Origin: Rhyzopertha dominica
Taxonomy: Eukaryota; Arthropoda; Insecta; Coleoptera; Bostrichidae
Direction: 5' to 3'
DNA length: 64,000 nucleotides
Assembly: GCA_025024175.1 (NCBI GenBank)
Contig: QCXZ01000064.1
Coordinates: 17,918,001-17,982,000, forward strand
Part shown: positions 57,261-64,000 of the stretch, piece by piece
Layout: every line of letters begins with the position of its first letter
How positions within the stretch are numbered: position 1 is the stretch's first letter
The notes under the pieces: generated by a model
Seen by the model: only the letters and a program-made list of their open reading frames with translations
The model's database searches: none
Told to the model about the DNA's origin: nothing
Program-made: the position numbers and the translations under genes

Positions 57261-60200
57261 TAACATCTAACAAATAAGGTTGGGTTTGTTGAAATTATTG
57301 GCGTTAGCGCAGTTTACACAAGAACTCAATTTGCCTTCTTTTTATATAAAGGAAAAAGGAAAGGGTTACACAATGTTACAGTCATCATGCGTTACCTTGA
57401 CAAACACGGGAAGGACATGGAGTAAACACAAAAGACAGAGACCTTATCACAAAGATGGTCAGAAGCTAACAGATAAAAGGTACTCAAAAGGCTAAGCACC
57501 AAATTGTTGCTGATTTTAAGTATGCTTCAATTAAAGTAAAGTAAATAACGCTCGAACTCCCGTAATTGCCAGATATTGCTAGTAACAGTTAATACATACA
57601 AACATTGGACAAAAAGAAGACAGCTACTGCAGCAACTGCAAGGATCCTAGAGCAACGTCTAAGCATTCTTACATATTTTAGATATGATTTGCTGTTTACT
57701 TCTTTTTCATTGTATTCAGCTGCTTGAAGTTTAAAGTTTAATATACAATTGTTCAGCCTTAGACCAGAAATGTACTGTCAACGTTGAATCAGGATATCCC
57801 GTAGTTTAAAGACTATATAGCACAACTGCACTCTATTAGCATTACCCCCAAATTTGTCATTAAAGATGCAGTGAAATTACTCTATTGTGAATCAAAATAT
57901 TAAATTCTTTTGCACTATACTTGCTTAAAAAACTATTTTACTCAAGGTTACATGTTCGAAAGGAATTCGAGGGCAGCTACAGTCTTTTGTGCAAGTATTT
58001 GTTGATTTTAGTTACAAAAAACACAGATGTCGTGATGATTGCCATCTCAGCTATTTGCAATACCTAACAATTTAATTTTAGCTATTATTTCGTTCGAGTG
58101 ATGGTGCCACTGAATACGTTCTGAAAGTGTACTTGCGTATTTTGTTTTGGATGGCATTCTCATCTGCAAAGCATTTGTTTTCCTGGCAGTAAGCAGCTTC
58201 TTGTCATAGGGTACATCGGTTAAGCTGCCTATTATGAAACCTACTACTGTACTTCTAAAACTTCTATTGCGAGATACATTGGACAACATTCCGCTACTGA
58301 TAAGTAATAACCCAGAGCCTTGAATTGTGGCTACCGTAGTCACCAGCTTCACTGGTTGGTAATCTCTCCACTGTGGTCCTTCCGTATGCCACTTTGGTCT
58401 CCAAGATGATCGCTACCATGTTGCAAGCAATTATTATACATATTTAAGCAATAAGCAAATAAAACTGCTAATATTCATCTAGCTACTCTGCACGAATATG
58501 TTGGCTTTCATGAATTGCTAATCTCTTCTCCGCGTTCGATGCTCTTGCAATTTCGCATTTCATTTTATATTTTAAGCAAGAGAAATTTTTAAGGAAAGAG
58601 CCATAAATTCCAGTTTGGCAACATTGTCATCGCCTATGGATTGCGTATCGTCTTCAGGTTGCCAGTCGCCGTCAGCCTACTTAGAGATGCAGGAGGCGAA
58701 AAGTCCGCGCTCCTTCCACATATTTGTTTCCATTCTCCGGATGTGAGTGTGTAAATTTGCCACACTACACCTCGTTGGAATTCGTAACACACAAAGGCGA
58801 TATCTCACACTTACGGTGCTTGTGAAATTACCCTAGAAGTCTCACAACAAAGTAGATCCGTCTTTATTTCTTCCTTTTTTTCGGCGTTGGTTTCGGAACC
58901 TTTTAATTCCGAGTCCCCGATGAAAGCATTTACTCGACAGAGATGCAGCAGGATTGCTACCAGATTTGCTTGCAATCTTATTCAACATTCCCTTATGATT
59001 TAAAATGAACGATTAAGCCAAAAGCTTTGGTTACAGTATTTCATGCTGAAACAACGATGTTCATATAAATTTTATTATCGGCGAAGTTCGTTTCTAAAAA
59101 GCAGATGCATTCAAATCTTTTACTGTAATGTGTTATACAGTTTCAATGATTGTTTAGTCGCGAAATTTGGTTGTTCGATAGTGAGCGGTCGGTTGTGGGT
59201 ATAAAATTAAATTTCCAGTACTGCAACTCTTCCCACTTTACCGTAATGAACCGTAATGTGGAAAATGTGAGGGTTGTTTGGCGTAATTCGGTAACCTTTT
59301 GTCGTCGCAAAGATTTTATTATTCGTTAAAAAATGATAGTCACAATTTTTTTTACTGACGTTGACAATTTGGTGTTCTACAAAAAACTTTACTGAAAGAG
59401 GATGTATGAGTAACGGCAACCGAAATATCGTTGGCATGCACTACGCGCGCTTATCTCAATTTGGAGGTTAAATGGATGGAATACAATTTCAGTAAATGAG
59501 TTTTGCACTAACCATGGATATCCTTTCTTTTCAAGTGTTTTAATAAAAATGTAAAAAATAAACATCCAAGAATGTTCTACTGATTTGCGTTAAACTATTC
59601 AAATTGTGGATCTATTTCAATAGATATTACTTGAAAATGATTACACCAAAAAAGATTCAGGTGATCTTTATTTTTAGTACATTTAAGCAAAATGGTCTCG
59701 CTAAATATGATGTATGTTGTTTTATTTTGGGTGCACAAAAAGTCTTGTGAAAGATAAAAGGAGCTCTAGAAAATATAGAGGCGGCATAGAATTCAATAAA
59801 AAAGTTAAAGAATTTCGTACTTACAAGGCTTTACTATTACCATGACAATACACGTAGTAATAGTGTAGTTTTACGAAATCGTATACATTTTTGCGTAGTT
59901 TGGTAGTTTTGAACATTTCCTACTAGAAAATAAATAATATCTTAAAAAAATTTAAACACAACATTGGTTTAAAATACACCTATTATATGCCACTGAGATG
60001 AGTGAAGACATCAGCTTCCAGAGGAAATACAGAATTTAATTACGGCATCTATCCAGTGGCGTAGGTCAGGCATCCATCCAGTGGGGTATTTTGCTACATA
60101 GATAGATTAGATTGATACTAGTATGCAGTTGGTAACACATTGGCTTATTGGGCGTGGTGTCCATTTTTCTTTGTCTAAACTAAACACCACCGACCAAATT

Positions 60201-60840
60201 TTTAAGAAATCGTAAATATCTGCACAGACCGCCAAATGATATACGACAGTTGCACTTCACTCGAGAGCCCTTCCCTAGATGCGAGTAGGTATACTTAATT
60301 TTTTTTATTGCAAAAACGATCAATCGTGTACGATAAGCTATCGCTCGTTGTATATAGTGTTTTCTTAAATACATCTTTTTTCATCAAATGCATATCCTTC
60401 ATCACCGTGATCTTTTTCTTTTGAAAACTACGAAATATAAACATTTGTTTTCATTTTTGAAGAAATAAGTTTGCTGTAATACCCTAGACTAGCATACTTT
60501 TTATTTAATGGGAAGAAGCTGTGGGATTTGGCAAGGCCTAAATTCGATAATTCTGCACAGGTATTTACGAAGCGGTTCGGGTGGAAATAAGTTAAGGTTT
60601 TCGCGTGTTAAAGTTACCCTGTAACTGTTATCGCTCGCCACTAAGTTTTAAATGTCATTAGTTGAATTTTCTGAAAATAGACAATAGAGAAAATAGAAAA
60701 GGAGAGAAAATTAACTGCCTCCATCGCTATTAATTCTTCATATAACCCCAGTGGTCTTATGCGCTACCATATAAAGGATTGGAAACGGGATTGCACAGGA
60801 GAAGCCAATTTTTTGCCCTCATATTTAAATCACTAGTCCG
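57261..60840. other. No recognised gene
   Basis: A 101-codon antisense frame (58352-58047) starts with a hydrophobic stretch but shows no recognisable family. GC-richer patches at 58640-58940 may be conserved non-coding DNA. Otherwise nothing. Confidence 0.4.
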
Positions 60841-61215
60841 CGGTACAATCGACCATTGAGCAGAATTTACGGCTCTCGGGCCGGAGCACCTGTCACCTTA
60901 CTCCTTGTCGGGACTGCCTCGTAAGCAGATTGCACTCTTCCACTTCGTCTTCTCGAGCTACAGGGCCGCTGCAGGAAGCTTTGCTGTTGTGCGGTAATGC
61001 AAATTGCCAAACCGTGGGCGTTTCAAAATGTTTGTGCAGCACACCGGCAACAGTCCACGATCGATTGTTCTGCAGATATTGGCGCGTCCGCAGTATCTTT
61101 GCCACGCGTCCGTCCTTTTTGTGACGAAATTCTTCATGAGTCACGTCCTAGGATCTCTAAACGCATATCCCTGTCAGCGATCTAGACCCTGCAGGGGCGG
61201 CTCTGTCCGATAACT
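60841..61215. other. GC-rich island with overlapping open frames
   Basis: Frames of 62-83 codons are open at once on both strands (60893-61213), which is common in GC-rich islands where stops are rare. The block contains ATGCAAATTGCC (60996) and CACCTGTCACC (60887). No protein family was recognised. It could be a regulatory block, an exon of an unknown gene or a first exon/CpG-like region. Confidence 0.3.
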
Positions 61216-62059
61216 CCCTGCTTGCGCGTGTGGTTCTTTGGGCACAAACAGTTAAAATAAATATTTTCTATGGATCAGTTATAAACCTTGTAAGGGTAGT
61301 TATATTTTTAAGGAAAAAAGGATACAAGGATGCCCCACACACTGATTTATTTATTTAATGAAAATCGAAATTGCATAAATTATTGTTTAACCCTGAGAAT
61401 TGATCAATAAAGGTCTAGAAATTCAAACCGTTCTGGCTGTTTACAATACGGCATCTGAATGGTAGACACGGTTGTAGACGTCACATCTCGTATCACGTAA
61501 CCCTCGCGCCAAGCATAAATACGTACTGGTCGCGATATACGGTACTACTTGTAGTTAAACCATAGGTTTGGTTCTCTCTCTCTCTCTCCCTCTTTTAGAT
61601 TTTTGACGGCTGTTTTTCTTGCTTATATGATTCGTAGTAGTTGCGTTTATTATCGATGTATGTACGTTTGAGTATGCGCGAGCACGACGGGATTTATAAT
61701 AGCCACATCGAACAAATTACCACGTATGTTAGCAGAATTTTTGTTTGAAGGTTTCAATGCAGATGAAAATATCTGGTAGGAACAATAATCATAAGATCAA
61801 ACTATTTTGGTACTGGAGTTAGGGGTATTGTAAGGTAAATGGGCACTGACCAAGTATGACCGTTAGTGTTTTCGTGTGTATGTGATAGTGATCCAGACTT
61901 GTGATCGCTCGTCGGAACAATTCTTTCACGTAATAGTAAAGGTAAAATAGCTTTCTATAGCTACTAAGCACTGAAGTGTTCACAAATGACAATTACTACC
62001 CTAGTATTCACATGCCAGTGAGTTACCCAGTGTAACCATTAGATTTACTGTGTACATTT
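61216..62059. other. Spacer with a (TC)n tract
   Basis: Nothing recognised apart from a short (TC)n tract near 61573-61590. Confidence 0.4.
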
Positions 62060-62365
62060 CCAGCTTGGTCGAGGTGGTCGTTTCGATGGTTGGGCAATAC
62101 TAATGCATAGTCATAAGAGTAAGCTATACTAGAGGTATGACGCTATTTTGCAAAGTTTTACCAGTATTATTATTATATGCACTTCAAGCTTGGTCGTAAC
62201 GACCGTTCTGCTGGTTAGGGTAAATCCTTCTTTTAGTCATATAAACTACTCTTATATTAGAGGTAGGAGTGGAATACTAAGTGTGGCCAGTAACTTTACC
62301 ATGGACAAGCTTGTCATAAGAGCAAGCTACCATTATATATTTACTAGAGGTTGGAACGTTCATCT
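62060..62365 (+). repeat. Degenerate ~120-bp tandem repeat, three units
   Basis: Units start near 62062, 62186 and 62305 with AGCTTGGTCG-like words and each end with CATAAGAG(C/T)AAGCTA or a relative followed by ACTAGAGGT(A/T). Divergence between units is high, so the array is old. No gene product is implied. Confidence 0.45.
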
Positions 62366-64000
62366 GCACGACAGGTGCGGTTAATTAATAGCTATTTCGA
62401 GTTAATAAATTAGAACATCCCTTTAAAATTTGTTTACTAAAACTAACCTTTAAGGGTACTTAAAATTTAAAATGATCGTTTTTCTAGAAAATTACTGTAT
62501 TGGAAAGTTATTTTTTTTCTGGCAACTTTAAAGACACCATGCATGTTTTTTTAACTGTGATACAGCAAGAAATTTGTTGAAATTATTGAACGTGTAGCAC
62601 ATTCAGGTACAAAACACTACTTTTTTCAATTTTTAAATATTACGCGGGAAGGTATGCAATATTATAAAACGTAATATGACCACTCAGTGCAACTGGCAGA
62701 ATATGCCTAGAATATACAGTGGTGTATTAACTACCTATAGAAGCAGTGACGTCAGAGACGACCGTGAAAACCGCGAGTAGCTGTGAGCGTATTAACTGTG
62801 AATTCTCTTGTAGCTTGGTAGTTACTATATTTCTAAAATATGCGGTGTAAAGTTAAAACAAAGTATATTTCACCTCATATTAACCCTTTTGGAAAAGATC
62901 GATTTCAATGCGGACAGTTAAACTAAGGTTGCTGCTCAGGTTTTATTTTGGCGGTGGTTTTACTGCATTCTTTTTCCGATAGCCCTTAAACAGAATTTTC
63001 GAGTACAGCGTTGCGGACAGGCGGAGGTTGTTGGTTGGTAGCCTGTTGGTGAGCAGTTCATATATAGTCCACACTTGTTAAATTGGGATAATAGTAGTCT
63101 ACAGAGCAGCTAGTTTCTGTAATTTGTGAGCACAACGCCACCCCGCGTAGAGGATTTACCATCATTGAAGTATTCTTCAACCTTCTCGTCTTGTAACGGA
63201 GTTAGTCCATTCAGCTACTATTTGGCACATTTGCTTCACTCCTTGTTTACAGCGAAACATCAAGTAAGGATAAACCCCTTACGATCTGCAACCTTTTAAC
63301 ATAAATCACAGGTTAAAGGTACTCGTTTATATTTAGTTCTCCTTATAAACACCTACAAGAGAAAGACACCTAACATATAATAAATAATTAATGATCACTA
63401 ATTCCACTGGAAAATTTCTACATTATATAGAAATATGTTTGACTTACTTCTTTTGTTGGAGCTTTCCATTTACGGCAAGGCAGTAGAAGGCGCAGTGAAA
63501 TTATAAAAGAAAAGCATGACCATCAAAGTACAACGTCCATTTTGTCGACTATGTAAGAAAATTCTTGTCTTGAGCTTTTTTATTGGCATTGTGGACTGCA
63601 TCACACAGCACAGCATGATTTATGGCATCTTTTACTGCTTTTGTTAATTTTTTAGTAACAAAGTTGTAACAGCAGGATGACAAAAGATTTTATAAGAACA
63701 ATCCAGATTGATTTAAACACGATGCTGAACTTACGAATCATTAGAAGGGTCGAAAAGGATCAAACCGTTCGACTTAAGTTCTTAAATGCTGAGTATTAAA
63801 ATGACTCCGAATTCATCGATACTATAAAACTTAGAATATCAGTACAGTAGGTAAAAAGACAAATATTTTTTTCAGTATTTTCGTTATTTCGAACTAATGA
63901 ATTATGCGAACTGGATTTAGTGGTTAATCTATTGAAGAATTGTATCTCGTAGTTTGAAGTTGATAGTATAGCTGGGCTGTACATATTTTGAACTTAGAGC
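62366..64000. other. No recognised gene
   Basis: AT-rich, with short frames only to the end of the window. Confidence 0.45.

Noticed and set aside
58047..58352. 101-codon antisense frame with hydrophobic start
   Set aside because: No recognisable family and no supporting neighbour; consistent with chance.

Overview
The window looks like AT-rich, non-coding nuclear DNA from an arthropod, most likely an insect. This rests on the repertoire of transposable elements: a Ty3/gypsy LTR element, jockey/CR1-type LINEs, Penelope-like elements with GIY-YIG endonuclease, mariner-family transposase remnants, hAT, and PIF/Harbinger. It also rests on the lack of any long non-transposon reading frame. The species cannot be named from the sequence. 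I found no host protein-coding gene, tRNA or rRNA gene I could defend. The six single N bases (near 694, 6662, 25208, 32281, 56740 and 56773) are isolated ambiguous calls.

Layout. 1-12.6 kb is mostly unrecognised AT-rich DNA. It holds a decayed mariner-family transposase (about 2.69-3.42 kb), a stretch full of TTTTATAA boxes (3.43-4.57 kb) and a possible tRNA-derived SINE (5.25-5.51 kb). 12.67-12.97 kb is a 282-bp inverted-repeat Penelope remnant with a 12-bp target duplication. 16.0-17.35 kb carries one copy of a dispersed repeat (its partner is near 46.8 kb) and an antisense Penelope GIY-YIG fragment. 17.35-24.76 kb has no gene. 24.77-27.26 kb is a 2489-bp non-autonomous hAT element with a perfect 8-bp target duplication. 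31.68-32.23 kb is a composite of inverted and direct repeats with hammerhead-like motifs. 33.49-33.80 kb is a LINE remnant.

The centre (35.1-44.25 kb) is a nest. An old, broken antisense LINE (LINE-A) was hit by a 589-bp PIF/Harbinger element (42392-42980, TSD TAA) and by a complete 5772-bp Ty3/gypsy retrotransposon (36548-42319, TSD ATAT). The gypsy LTRs are 438 bp each and read as identical. Its gag and pol frames are open, with zinc knuckle, protease, RT, RNase H, DD35E integrase and GPY/F module, and no env. This is a very recent insertion and the only element here that looks able to move.

Distal part. There is a second, unrelated mariner-family remnant (45.33-45.66 kb), the second copy of the dispersed repeat (46.8-47.43 kb), and a 5'-truncated Penelope element with GIY-YIG domain, inverted termini and a hammerhead-like motif (48.22-49.32 kb). 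Then come LINE-B (50.0-51.83 kb) and LINE-C (54.69-57.26 kb, with ORF1 and ORF2 traces). LINE-C was itself hit by a 176-bp Harbinger-like MITE and by a roughly 197-bp retroposon with a 13-bp target duplication. 57.3-64 kb shows no recognisable gene.

The only working gene set visible is the gypsy one: Gag packages the RNA, and Pol provides the enzymes that copy it and integrate it. Everything else is decayed or non-autonomous. A few GC-richer blocks with homeodomain-like, POU-octamer or E-box motifs could be conserved regulatory DNA. That is inference only.
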